Shown: positions 1-8,892, numbered from the stretch's first letter. The stretch: 19,909 nucleotides of DNA from Cyclostephanos tholiformis (GCA_036939975.1 JALLPB010000315.1:1-19909); one strand, 5' to 3'. The notes: generated by a model not told the origin, from the letters alone. A program made the numbers and translations.

Positions 1-11
1 TCGTGGGCACC

Positions 12-446
12 ATGATGGACACCAATGGGCGGTCCTGTGAGGAGCACGCCGTGTGCGGGTCTGTCCTCGAGGAGGACATGGTCGTACGCCTACGTAGGGT
101 ACAGGTTTTGGTGGAGGGTATGGAGGAGACGGCGATCGCGTGTATTTGGGTGACAGATGGAGTTGACCGCTGTCGGGTGGGTTTTTTAATGCGCCATATG
201 GTGGCGCATGCGATGCGGTACGATGGGGCACTGGCGCAGGTTACGCGGGTTTACAGCGGGGATTCTGCCGAGTGCAACTCAGCCGAGCGGCGAATGTTTC
301 ACGCGAAGAGGGGGTGCTGCGATGCAACAATAATCTCGTGCTTGCCGGTTGCGGACAAAAAGGATCGTGAGAGGGTGGAAGAGAACGCAGGGGGTGAGCG
401 GCCTATTAATAAAAAGGCAAAGTTGGACGACGATAATAATAAATGA
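12..446 (+). CDS. transposon-associated accessory protein (unknown function)
   Basis: This is a roughly 144-residue protein of unknown function. The frame is open to the window edge, so the start may lie upstream; two adjacent ATGs at 12 and 15 are the best visible starts. A well-ordered core (about residues 10-115) carries HAVCGSVLEEDMVVRLR, then WVTDGVDRCRVGFLMRH, then YDGALAQVTRVYS and a GCCDATIIS strand. The tail is basic then acidic (NKKAKLDDDNNK) and could act as a nuclear localisation signal. It is encoded tail to tail with the transposase at 547-1938. From memory, similar small proteins sit beside pogo-like transposases in stramenopile genomes; I cannot verify this here. A role in nuclear import or DNA binding for the transposase is a guess from context. 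Confidence 0.6.
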   Translation: MMDTNGRSCEEHAVCGSVLEEDMVVRLRRVQVLVEGMEETAIACIWVTDGVDRCRVGFLMRHMVAHAMRYDGALAQVTRVYSGDSAECNSAERRMFHAKRGCCDATIISCLPVADKKDRERVEENAGGERPINKKAKLDDDNNK

Positions 447-546
447 GATTAATATTAAATTAAAACGAAATTCTTAAATTAAAACGAAATTATTATTTTT
501 ACTAATCCAATATATAGTCGTATAAATATCCCCGTCCCTATTTTTC

Positions 547-1938
547 TTAATCTGCGTTGTCATCCCCGTCCATTATCGTCCCATCAGTCCCATTATCTCC
601 CTCCATCGCCTCGTCAACGATTGTTCCAACCCACTCCATAATCTCCTCCTCAATCCCATCATTCCCCTCCATCGGCGCGTCGATCTCAACGCCGATCTCG
701 TCGGGCACGAACCATTCGTAGCCGGACTTCTTCCACGCATTAGAAATGATTGTTGCGTTATCCTTCATTTCAGCCATCGACCTTTCAACCCATCCAGCAA
801 CATCACGCCTTGTCGGCGGCGAGGTCGTCCCATGGATGATTCCCTCGGAAATCATCCACGCTAGCCACTGCCGACGAATACGATCCTTGAAGGGCTTATT
901 AAAGCCCACATCAACCGGCTGGCAGAGGGACGTGCATCCTCCAGGAATGTGACGTACCTCTACTCCTAACTCTTCGATTCGCTTCACCACCGATGCCATC
1001 ATGTGGCATCGGTAGCTGTCGAGGATGAGGATGGGGATAATATTTTTGGGCGCATTTTCGACGTACGGTTGGAGAACGTCTGTCACCCACATCAGCATTA
1101 TGTCCTCGTCCATCCACGCATTATCCTGACATTTATAATGGTGGATTGACGAATCCGATAGCGTTTTTAATTCCGTCTTTGCGATGCGGCCGTCTCGCTT
1201 ACCTTTAAATATCACGGTCGATGGTAGCAACGTACCATCGGCAGCGATGGTAACTGCGATCGTCGCGCGCTTCGTATCGTTGGTCGACGTGCGAACGTGG
1301 ACTGTTTTCGCACCAGCGATTTCGAGTGTCCTTTTTTTCGACATCGAAAAATAGACCGGCGTCTGATCCATGTTTAGGATGAAACGCCGGTCACGATGCG
1401 GACCCGCGACGATGGGACGCATCAAGGACATAAAATCCGCCGCCTCCGTAGCAACTTCCTCCGGGTTGCGCTGCGACACGTGAGTGCCCATGCGGTACAC
1501 AATCGAATGTGCCCGCAAGAAACGTTGCATAGCACACTGCTTTGCAACAAATGTCTTTTCGTTGAAGACCGGGCAGATCATCGACGCCTTAATAATTAGG
1601 TCGAATGTCTCCACATTTACGCCCTGCTCGCGCTGCTCGAAGACATGTCGTAGCAGGGCATCCTCAAGGGGCTTCAGCTGCCCGATCGGTCCGGTGTGAG
1701 ATGACTTTTTTTGTCCCCGTAGCACCGCAAAGAAAGGGTCAGTAACGTCGTCGGCACGAGGCAGCCACCTCACGAAAAGTGAATGATTAACTCCGAGTCG
1801 AGCAGCCGCTGACCGAAGAGACAGCCCCTCCTCCTCCTGGATTCGTCTCGCTGAAGCAAGGAGGGCAACCTTGCGACGCGCCGTGTAGCGGGCGCGCATC
1901 TTCCCTGAGATTCCGCCGGGCTGAACGGAACGAGGCAT
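547..1938 (-). CDS. pogo/Tigger-like DDE transposase
   Basis: This is a 463-residue, apparently intact transposase of the Tc1/mariner superfamily, pogo/Tigger branch (DDE_1 family), which would cut and paste the element around it. Residues 15-60 form a basic helix-turn-helix (RRKVALLASARRIQ, then LSLRSAAARLGVNHSLFVRW) of the psq/CENP-B type for terminal-repeat binding. The catalytic core is clear: NMDQTPVYF with D191, ILILDSYRCHM with D307, and CQPVDVGFNKPFKD with D343. The last two acids are separated by 35 residues. The C-terminus (about 415-463) is acidic. The start MPRSVQPGG matches the usual MPR-type start of such proteins and agrees with the relic at 13817. No stops or frameshifts break the frame, so activity is possible. 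Confidence 0.9.
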   Translation of the reverse strand: MPRSVQPGGISGKMRARYTARRKVALLASARRIQEEEGLSLRSAAARLGVNHSLFVRWLPRADDVTDPFFAVLRGQKKSSHTGPIGQLKPLEDALLRHVFEQREQGVNVETFDLIIKASMICPVFNEKTFVAKQCAMQRFLRAHSIVYRMGTHVSQRNPEEVATEAADFMSLMRPIVAGPHRDRRFILNMDQTPVYFSMSKKRTLEIAGAKTVHVRTSTNDTKRATIAVTIAADGTLLPSTVIFKGKRDGRIAKTELKTLSDSSIHHYKCQDNAWMDEDIMLMWVTDVLQPYVENAPKNIIPILILDSYRCHMMASVVKRIEELGVEVRHIPGGCTSLCQPVDVGFNKPFKDRIRRQWLAWMISEGIIHGTTSPPTRRDVAGWVERSMAEMKDNATIISNAWKKSGYEWFVPDEIGVEIDAPMEGNDGIEEEIMEWVGTIVDEAMEGDNGTDGTIMDGDDNAD

Positions 1939-2304
1939 CGCTATGGCAGTGGGTTTGGCGGTGAGATGAGTTGGAAGGAGTTGGGATGTGCGCCATATTT
2001 TTGGTCACCGCGAAAAGAATAATTCAAAATATACATGGGAATCCTTATTTCATACCGTGTAGAGACCCCGAGCCGATTTCTCTATTTTAGACATTTAATT
2101 CCTACGCTAACTCAGTACACTTCCAAAAAAAAAAAATCGATCCGAAAGATTTAGCTGTCACATCCTAGAACATTAGTTGGTGCTTAAACCCCGGTCTGTA
2201 CGGTAGATAATATTATCATGTCGTTTTGGCGGGAAAACAGGAGAGAGGGAAAAAGCACACAGATGATAGAATTAAACCGGAAGAAACAATAAAACCCAAC
2301 TACC

Positions 2305-4452
2305 ATGGCGGACGAACAAAACACCACGTACCACATAGAGAACGCCGCCTCCGGACGGGCCAAATGCAAGAGGTGCAAGGAGCCGATTGCCAAGGGCGAG
2401 CTCCGAATCGCGACCAGTGAGTGAAGGCCCGCAAGCTTCTCTCCAAACTGCGGCCTTCTGTCGTCTTTGACAGTTTGGAGTCATTGGCGGAGACCCGGGA
2501 TGATTGACAATAACGATTCATTCCGATACCATTCTCGCTCTCGCTCACACTCCTCCTTATTAATTTATCCTATCGTAACCATTTTAGATTCCGTCAAGCC
2601 GGGGAACGACTTTGCATTCACGTCGTGAGTGGAGGTTCGCGTTGTTTTTTTTCGCCTCGGACAATTTGGCACCTCACCCCCCCCCCCTCCCTTCCCCCCT
2701 CCCGTATCCCTCTCCATCGCTTTGCAGATACCACCATATGAAATGCTTCCAGTTATCGTCCCGATCCATGAAAGGTGTATCCCCTGAGACCTTTGTAGCT
2801 GACCACCTCGTCGATCAAACCGACGACAGCATCCTTTCGGATGAGGCGAAGAGGAAAGAGGTCGTGGACGACTTTGCTTACAAGCCTCCCAAGAAAAGCG
2901 CCAAGAAAAAAGGCGAAGACGACGACGATGAAGACGACGACGCACCATCGAATGCCGTCGGGAGGAGGCTGCATGAGATGAAGGCCGTCATGTCGAATCT
3001 GCCCGAAACGAACGACGACGAGGAGGAGGAGGAGGAGGAGGAGGACAACGACGAGGCCGACGAGCGTCCTGCGAAGAAGTCCAAAACCGACGACGTCGAA
3101 GCCTACGCCAAGGCGATGAGGTTGTATTTCAAGATGAAAAATGACGACCTGAAGTCAGTTTTGCGCTGGAATCTCGGGTATGGCACTACCGGGAACAAAG
3201 ACATTTTGCTCTTACGGTAAGAGAGTTGACAGGAGGTGATTTTGCGAGCGTTTTGAAATGCTATGGTCTCCTGTTCAGAATGACACGCGAACGCGGCGTT
3301 GATTATCGCATTGCTCGTCTTTGTGTTTCCGGCGGGATAAAAGTTCTACTTATCCGCCGTATAATGCCATCGTTCCCACACCTCCGTGTGTATTTTCCTT
3401 TTCTAGCTGTATTGATGGGCATGTTAATGGACGCCTTGCAAGGTGAGTCATGCCACGCGAATTTCCATCCAGTATGATACGCAACATCTTATTTCTACGA
3501 ACGTCATGTGCGTTGTATAAAATTGATTTGCAGGTGCCCCACCTGCTTCAAGGGGAAGCTCCACCTTAAGGATGACGATGCTGGAGCGACTGTCGTCTGC
3601 AAGGGATACTACGACGAAGACATTTCCAGGCACATCCCCTGTGGGTATGCCGTCCCGGCCGCCTCCGCACCGCGTCTCAAACCTTGGTACATCAACGAAC
3701 CATCCAAGGTACAGATCGAGGCGATGAAGGCAATCACTGAGGAACACGAGGCCCTGGGTAATGGCAAGGGAGGCGGTTCTTCCTCCGTCGGAGGCGCGGT
3801 GGTCCCTGCGGCACTGCTATCAGCGGCGGAAGAAATCGATGAGAATCGTTGGGAAGACGCCGACACTAAGACGAAAGCGCAGCTTATCGTTGACGTCGGC
3901 ACCTCTGGGAAGACGAGGTTAGATTTACCCCAGGACGAAAAAAAAGCTCGTATTGCTGTTGGCAAAATCATCTTGTCTAATCCCGACGGGTCGGCCGTCG
4001 ACATTCTCAAGTTGGCGATGAATGAATTTGGCGTCGCCACTGTCAAGGAGGAGGCCAAGGCGAGGCAGAAGAGTGCCATGGAGGATGCATGTGTTGTCCC
4101 CGCCAATGCGGGCATTGTACAGGTCTTTCAAGAGCTGGGTGATTATTATTTCAAGGAGGGCAATCCAAATGCCGGACTAACGGTAAGCGTATGGGGTTCA
4201 AAAGTCTTTTTTTGCATAATGAAGTATAACAATAACTAATTTTCTTTTCCCCTCGTTGCTTCACAGTACAAGAAGGCAATTACTGCCATATCCAGCCTTG
4301 ATTATGCTATAACTGAAGACAATGCCAAAGGCCTTGGGAAAGGCAAGACCAAACTTGCTGGCATTGGCAAGGGAACTGCCGACAAGATCCACGAGTTCTT
4401 TTCTACGGGTACCATTCAGAAGCTCATCGAGAAGCGCGCGATTCACTCCTAA
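2305..4452 (+). CDS. PARP-like zinc-finger protein (zf-PARP + PADR1 + Pol beta-type HhH), no catalytic domain
   Basis: Six-exon model: 2305-2416, 2588-2624, 2728-3216, 3407-3442, 3534-4182, 4267-4452; phases agree throughout and give 502 residues. Residues 9-60 form a PARP-type zinc finger: YHIENAASGRAKCKRC, KGELRI, then YHHMKCF. Ligands C21, C24, H53 and C56 fall at the same numbers as in human PARP1 finger 1. Residues 175-265 form a PADR1/third zinc finger: LRWNLGYGTTGNKD, RCIDGHVNGRLARCPTC, with C226, C229, C247 and C261. The 36-nt exon 4 supplies the CIDGHVNGRLA stretch and restores the family motif, which strongly supports the splicing. Residues 420-491 match the N-terminal helix-hairpin-helix domain of DNA polymerase beta (LAGIGKGTADKIHEFF). 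An acidic stretch with basic KKPAKK-like patches lies at about 90-170. No WGR or ADP-ribosyltransferase domain follows. Likely role: nuclear binding to DNA breaks (inferred). Confidence 0.85.
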
Positions 4453-5417
4453 TCAAATGCTTGCTCGATGGACATCTATTTTTTACTTGACATCATGTGC
4501 AGCGACATCATAGTTTACTGACATAATATTCAATAAAGTGAATGGGTTACTCATTCTACGAAGAACAATCGTTAGAGCCTGCAATAGGGACCCGGAGCTT
4601 ATGTGGAAAACGAAGATTCCTCAACGAATGAGGGTAGAGTTGGAGGAGTGCACTTTGGGATCCGGCTACACCGAGGAGGCGGGGCAGCGAGAATAATAAT
4701 ATTTTATTATGCTATAGTTGCTATCCTTTTTTCATCCAGACGGGGTGGCGAGGCTATCCCCGCCATTTTATTACCTTGCTTTTCGTCTGTCCTCCGTCCA
4801 CTGCTTAAGTTACCCATTTACTTGAAACTAAGCCACCCAACGACGCACAACACAACTTCAAAGGTACGGCTACAATGGCGGGCGATGGCTTCGGGGGCGG
4901 GGATGGCGGCGGGCGGTTTGTTGCGCTTTTCTGTAATCTCTTTCCAACACAATGACACGGACTTTTCATGGCGGAGGGGCGATATGCGATTGATCGCCCC
5001 TCGCGGCGGAGTTTTTTTTGACCGAGGCACAATCGAGTATTGCATCCCAAGATTGGTGGCTCGATTTACTTTGGGAGAGAAACGCTCTCAGATCGCGTAG
5101 GCTGTTATAGCGATCATCCGTCGCTGGAATCGAGAGAAGTGTACCACCCCGCGACACGGACTCGAGAACTCACGCGTTTGCCCACTTCCGACCGTGGGAC
5201 GCTGAGTCAAGAAAATGCGATGTTTTTTTGCCGTGTTCGTGCAGAGGGAGGGGAGCATTCTCGTGCGCTAAGAACTTTTCGACTCCCCCCTTTCTATGTT
5301 CGTTTTCCCTCCCTCATCTCAACATGACATTCTCTCCTTCGCTCTCCCTCTACTTGTAATCCAAAACACCTTCGCCCCCAATTCACAGTTCATTCATTTT
5401 TTCAACATCGAAAAACT
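4453..5417 (+). promoter_or_regulatory. intergenic region with promoter and probable 5' UTR intron of the uS14 gene
   Basis: No convincing protein-coding gene lies here; a 165-codon open frame at 4603-5100 has no recognisable domain and abnormal composition. The part just before the uS14 start is strongly pyrimidine-rich (5285-5388) and ends in ATTCACAG at 5388, a good splice acceptor 29 bp before the ATG. A donor candidate AAG/GTACGG sits at 4864, after an ACAACACAACTTCAAAG leader-like stretch. This suggests a 525-bp intron in the 5' UTR, a common arrangement for ribosomal protein genes. It is inferred only from these sites; an unspliced leader is the alternative. Confidence 0.35.
4532..4537 (+). 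other. polyadenylation signal candidate of the PARP-like gene
   Basis: An AATAAA hexamer lies 80 bp after the stop codon of the PARP-like gene, in AT-rich DNA. It fits a canonical eukaryotic poly(A) signal by sequence and position; cleavage has not been shown. Confidence 0.45.
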
Positions 5418-5606
5418 ATGGCCGAGACGCGCGTTCCCAACAAGCTGTATGCTACCCATCCCAAGGGGTACGGCAAGGGCTCTCGTCCCTGCCAATACTC
5501 GGGACGCAAGGGCGGACACGGGCTCATCCGGAAGTACGGCATCAACATGAAGAGGCAGGCGTTCAGGGAGAGGGCAAAGGACATGGGTTGGGAAAAGTTC
5601 AGCTAA
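5418..5606 (+). CDS. RPS29: 40S ribosomal protein uS14 (S29), zinc-less form
   Basis: This is a 62-residue single-exon coding sequence for the small-subunit protein uS14 (eukaryotic S29), which binds 18S rRNA in the 40S head. The family signature is clear: KLYATHPKGYGKGSRPC, then HGLIRKYGINMKRQAFRERAKD, ending GWEKFS. Most eukaryotic S29 proteins hold one zinc ion with four cysteines (CxxC...CxxC). Here only C25 remains; the other positions are S28, K45 and A48, and there is a small insertion (RKGG) between the two half-sites. The protein should therefore fold without zinc, like the C-minus uS14 forms of many bacteria. The length is near the usual 56 residues, and the ATG context (AAAAACTATGG) is favourable. 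Confidence 0.93.
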   Translation: MAETRVPNKLYATHPKGYGKGSRPCQYSGRKGGHGLIRKYGINMKRQAFRERAKDMGWEKFS

Positions 5607-6443
5607 ATTCGTATGAGTCAACATCTCGTTAAAAATAAATAAATTCTTAGGTTCCAACCGAGTATATTTCGCTGCTCATTCTCTCTCTCTAGAATGCATG
5701 CCTGAACGAACCCACCTTGCTTCAGTTCGTGCGACAGCTATGATATCGGCGATATCTAATATATATGTGTTTTACTCTAGTGCGCTATAATTTTTTTAGT
5801 CTCTCATCTACGTTGTACCTTTTTCGAGTATCCTCTTGGCTAATGTGATATTTGTAATATGTTGGCTTTCTGATAAATTTCTTGCATGGCCCACCCATCA
5901 ATATGATACCGACGGCGAAATTGTTAGAAGCTTCTGTGCACGGATCAGTCATATAAGATCCGATCCATGCCCAAGAGGAAAGTCTACTTAAGGACATGGC
6001 TCTACAAAATATCATTATCGAAGTGGGGAAAAGTTCTACTGCCTCGTGGGAAGTTGATGAGGTAACAAGCCTATTTTAATGTGGAGCAGTTGGCCGAGCT
6101 GTTTTGCATGATATTTTCGAGCACTGCTTGGATAAAGTGCAAAGTAGGGCTCGCTGCCAGAGGCGGTTTTAATCAAAAGATCTGTGGCAGCTAATCTTGG
6201 AAACGATTGGTTTTAACAGAGAGGGGCAGAAACCCGTGGATTTCCTGAATCCCCAAGTTATCCCAAGAACGTATGGTAAAGTCTGATGCTTCACAGATAT
6301 GACTCAACATTGGAACTGTTATTGAAATCATGCATTTTTCTCCAATCACAGACGTTCTCATATAAGCCTTTTGTATCTGTATGAATTCCTCCATGTAGAG
6401 GAGTTAGTATGTAACAAAGAGACGGCGGGACTTCTTTTTACGA
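5607..6443. other. intergenic, no supported gene
   Basis: AT-rich DNA after the uS14 gene. Short minus-strand open frames at 5785-6015 and 6191-6394 have protein-like composition (for example SSWAWIGSYMTDPC) but no recognised domain, and I found no convincing splice path joining them. They could be a decayed gene. No RNA gene was seen. Confidence 0.4.
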
Positions 6444-6459
6444 GAAAGGCATCATGTTG

Positions 6460-6637
6460 TGAAACTTGATTCACGTCGCAAAGCTTGATTCAGGTTGTAA
6501 AGCGTGAATCATGTCGTTTTTGGTGAGTGCAATAAAGATTCCCATGTAGACTCTCTACATACCCAACGTGATCCATGTCAAAAAGCATGATTCACATCAT
6601 TAAGCTTGATTCACATTGTTTAGCATGAATCATGTTG
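6460..6637. repeat. two clusters of a 19-bp TGAWTCA tandem repeat
   Basis: Seven units with an exact 19-bp period start at 6460, 6479, 6498 and then at 6562, 6581, 6600, 6619. The unit reads roughly AAAGCNTGATTCAYRTYG, with the palindromic core TGAWTCA in nearly every copy. The clusters are separated by 45 bp that contain AATAAAGATTCCCATG; a near copy of this (AATAAAGATTCCTATG) follows the second cluster at 6656. TGAWTCA resembles bZIP (AP-1/Gcn4-type) sites, but a structural repeat with no regulatory role is equally possible. Confidence 0.75.
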
Positions 6638-6722
6638 TCTACTGTAACTATTCAAATAAAGATTCCTATGAGGAAGCCTTTCTCGAAATAAGAAAGAGTT
6701 AATTTTTTAAATTAGGTTTTTT
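6623..6722 (+). repeat. dispersed AT-rich repeat, copy A
   Basis: The segment from CATGAATCATG through TCAAATAAAGATTCCTATGAGGA to the T-rich AGTTAATTTTTTAAATTAGG stretch is related, with small gaps, to 15330-15440 in the same orientation. It directly follows the 19-bp tandem array, so array and flank probably belong to one dispersed element. Confidence 0.6.
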
Positions 6723-6739
6723 GGTACCTATGTAAAATG

Positions 6740-7262
6740 GGACTGAAATTAGGGTTATGGAGATAACTAGACATAGAGTGAAGTGAATAAGACATAATGT
6801 ATTGCTTAGGTTTACAGAGTGATTTAAGCAGTGGTCGGGGAAAGAAGGAAATTTCTGCCCCTTCCATACCACATGTTGTGATGTTAAGTCCATGATAATG
6901 TGTAGTCTTAACTTATTTTGGAATTTTACAATCCCAATTTCTTCCTTTGTGGCAAAGACAATCTGCCATTGTGTGATATTAGCTCCACTCTTGTAGCCTT
7001 GACTAAGAAAAGTAAGAGGCTAGCAATACCACTACTTGTGTGTCAACACTACTTAGCTTCTGTCTTTCATCATCACATACTACGGGCACGGCTGAAGGCG
7101 GGTGAAACCTGTCCCCGCTAATATTTATATGTATTCCTCTGTAGAAGTAGATTCCGAAATATTTTTTTGCGCTTTTATTTTAGAAGACGAAACAGGAAGT
7201 GAGATGAGAGATAATAACATGCGCGCGACTATGGACGACCTTTAAAACAGCTTTTCCGAACC
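6740..7262. other. intergenic, upstream of the U-box gene
   Basis: AT-rich DNA without a supported gene. The last 100 bp must contain the leader of the U-box gene, whose ATG at 7263 sits in an AACCATGA context. No clear TATA box or other promoter element could be assigned. Confidence 0.4.
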
Positions 7263-8767
7263 ATGACGACCGCGAGCAGCGGGCGCCCATCGTCGACATC
7301 CCCCTTCCCCCGCCCCCCCCCTCCCTCATCCTCCCTAGATGCCTACCTCGCCTCCATATCCCCCCCCCGCGAGCTGATATGCCCGATAACGCAGGAGCTC
7401 CTGCGGGATCCGGTCGTGGCCGAGGACGGCCACACCTACGAGCGCAAATCTCTGACCACCTGGTTCGGTATGGGACGCGATCGCAGTCCGGTGACGAACT
7501 CCCTCCTTGATACCTCGTCGGAAGGTGACGGCATCGGCGGTGGCGCCGCGGGGGGGGCGGGGTCGGGGGGACGGAACATGGTACCGAACCTCGCCGTGTC
7601 GAGCATGGCCAATGCCCACAGGGAAAGGCTCGGGCGGGAATTGGTGTTCTTGTGCGGTGGACGTCGTGGACGTCGTAGTCGTCGTATTCGTTCCGGTGCG
7701 ATCGGGAGGGACGTCGAAGACGACGACGACGACGAGGAGGAGGAGGACGCGATGGTTGGAGGGGGATTGGCAAGATGCGACAACGGCGAAAACGACAACG
7801 ACGACGACCGGATAGTGGGGGCGATGATCGAGGGTCTGTTGGACGCGGGCGCGGATCCGAACGGGAGGGACGAGACGTCGAATACACCCCTTCATTTGGT
7901 ACGAAAATTCCTCCACATACCCACACCCTCCCTCGTGTAGTTTTTTTTTCGATGTCGCTCATTTCGAACGATTTATTGACATGTGATAATGAAAATTTCT
8001 CTCTCCTCTCTTTCCTCTCTCTCTCTCTCTCTCTTCAGCTGATACGAACGGGGAATATCCGACTCGCGTATCGCTTACTCGAACACGATGCCAGCGTCAC
8101 CCTCACCAACGATGCCGGTTTGGATTGCATAGCCACGGCCGAGGAGGAGCTGGCGACGCGTCGTACACGACAACGTCGTCCCATGTCCTTGGAGGTGGGT
8201 GGAGGAAGGACGAGCCCCCCCATCGACTTGTCGCAATGGACCGACTTCGTATCCGAGTTGAAGAGGAGGGAGGTTCTCGAGAGGGCTAGGTCGGAGGCGA
8301 GGGATCTCGCGAGGAGTCGGGCGAATGACGAGTGAGTGTCGAGGACGTCATTCGGGTTGGGCGATCGATTGATGAAAACTGTTTTTACCCATCATTTTTC
8401 GGATCTTTGACGCCCCCCCCACCCGTTTTTCACATGCAATATATCGATGACATACCGACCCGCCCACGAACGCGGCGCGAATTCGAATTCATGTATCATA
8501 ACCACATCGATGCAAAGACATCGAGAACGTCAACGAGTGCTGGCAGCCACCGCGCGGTCGAACGCCAACGACGACAATAATCGCGGATTGGGCAGGTTGG
8601 AGGATGGCGTTGGGTACTTCCCATCCCTCGCCACCTTGCAGTTCCAATCGTCGATACCGGGTCCGTCGCCGTCTCTGGCGGAATTCGAGGGTAGGGAAAA
8701 GGAAAGGCTGAATCGCATACTTCGAGGGATGGGCATCCTCGTGCTCGTGTATTTCCTAATTAGTTAA
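7263..8767 (+). CDS. U-box / ankyrin-repeat E3 ubiquitin ligase with hydrophobic C-terminal tail
   Basis: Three-exon model: 7263-7898, 8039-8331, 8518-8767; phases agree and give 392 residues. Residues 36-118 form a U-box: ELICPITQELLRDPVVAEDGHTYER, then TTWF, SPVTN and a final MVPNLAVSSMANAHRE helix. A Gly-rich insert at about 88-104 interrupts it. U-box proteins recruit an E2 enzyme and ligate ubiquitin to targets. Residues 184-250 carry ankyrin repeats (EGLLDAGADPN, then NTPLHLLIRTGNIRLAYRLL across the first splice junction). A charged helical region follows. The last residues, GILVLVYFLIS, could be a short membrane anchor. Intron 2 (8332-8517) has donor GTGAGT and the first AG after it within range is the chosen acceptor. 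If unspliced, TGA at the donor ends the protein after residue 310. Acid runs (DDDDDEEEEED, 153-162) come from GAC/GAG repeats. Confidence 0.82.
8014..8038 (+). repeat. CT microsatellite at the intron 1 acceptor of the U-box gene
   Basis: A CTCTCT run of about 20 bp leads directly into the CTTCAG acceptor. It doubles as the polypyrimidine tract, so length variation could affect splicing of the ankyrin-coding exon. Confidence 0.6.
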
Positions 8768-8892
8768 TGCGTCGGCGGAGTGCTACCGCCACCCTATGTG
8801 ATCCCTAAAAAACCATTTAAATAATGAATGAAATGAGTTGCCGATTTTGGGATACAGGCGACGACGTAATAAAATGGTAACGCTCTCTTTTG

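Larger units (their letters stand above)
1..2010. mobile_element. pogo/Tigger-like DNA transposon with two convergent ORFs, left end outside the window
   Basis: This block holds an accessory ORF (+) and a DDE transposase ORF (-) that converge on a 100-bp AT-rich spacer containing two copies of a taaaacgaaatt motif. Both reading frames are undamaged, so the copy looks recent. The left terminus is cut off by the window edge. The right terminus was not located; 2010 is only the rough end of the transposase 5' leader, so terminal inverted repeats and the target duplication cannot be checked. Pogo-family elements normally duplicate TA. Two-ORF elements with a non-transposase partner are known in other superfamilies such as Harbinger; the pairing here is inferred from adjacency. 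Confidence 0.75.

Noticed and set aside
1980..2110. Right terminal inverted repeat of the pogo-like element
   Set aside because: The left end is outside the window, so no pairing can be shown and no end can be set.
3609..4115. 168-codon minus-strand open frame
   Set aside because: Antisense of exon 5 of the PARP-like gene, whose plus-strand frame carries conserved zinc-finger residues and good splice sites.
4681..4780. Possible MITE suggested by GGCGGGG and CCCCGCC motifs
   Set aside because: Only the short GC motifs pair; the arms do not extend and no target duplication is seen.
4603..5100. 165-codon plus-strand open frame between the PARP-like and uS14 genes
   Set aside because: No domain and unusual composition. 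It overlaps the region that best fits the uS14 promoter and leader intron.
6460..6637. CRISPR-like array
   Set aside because: The 19-bp units are directly adjacent with no unique spacers, and the DNA is nuclear eukaryotic.
7180..7962. 260-codon minus-strand open frame opposite U-box exon 1
   Set aside because: Arg/Pro-rich antisense of the GC-rich U-box exon, with no domain. The plus strand has a clear U-box.
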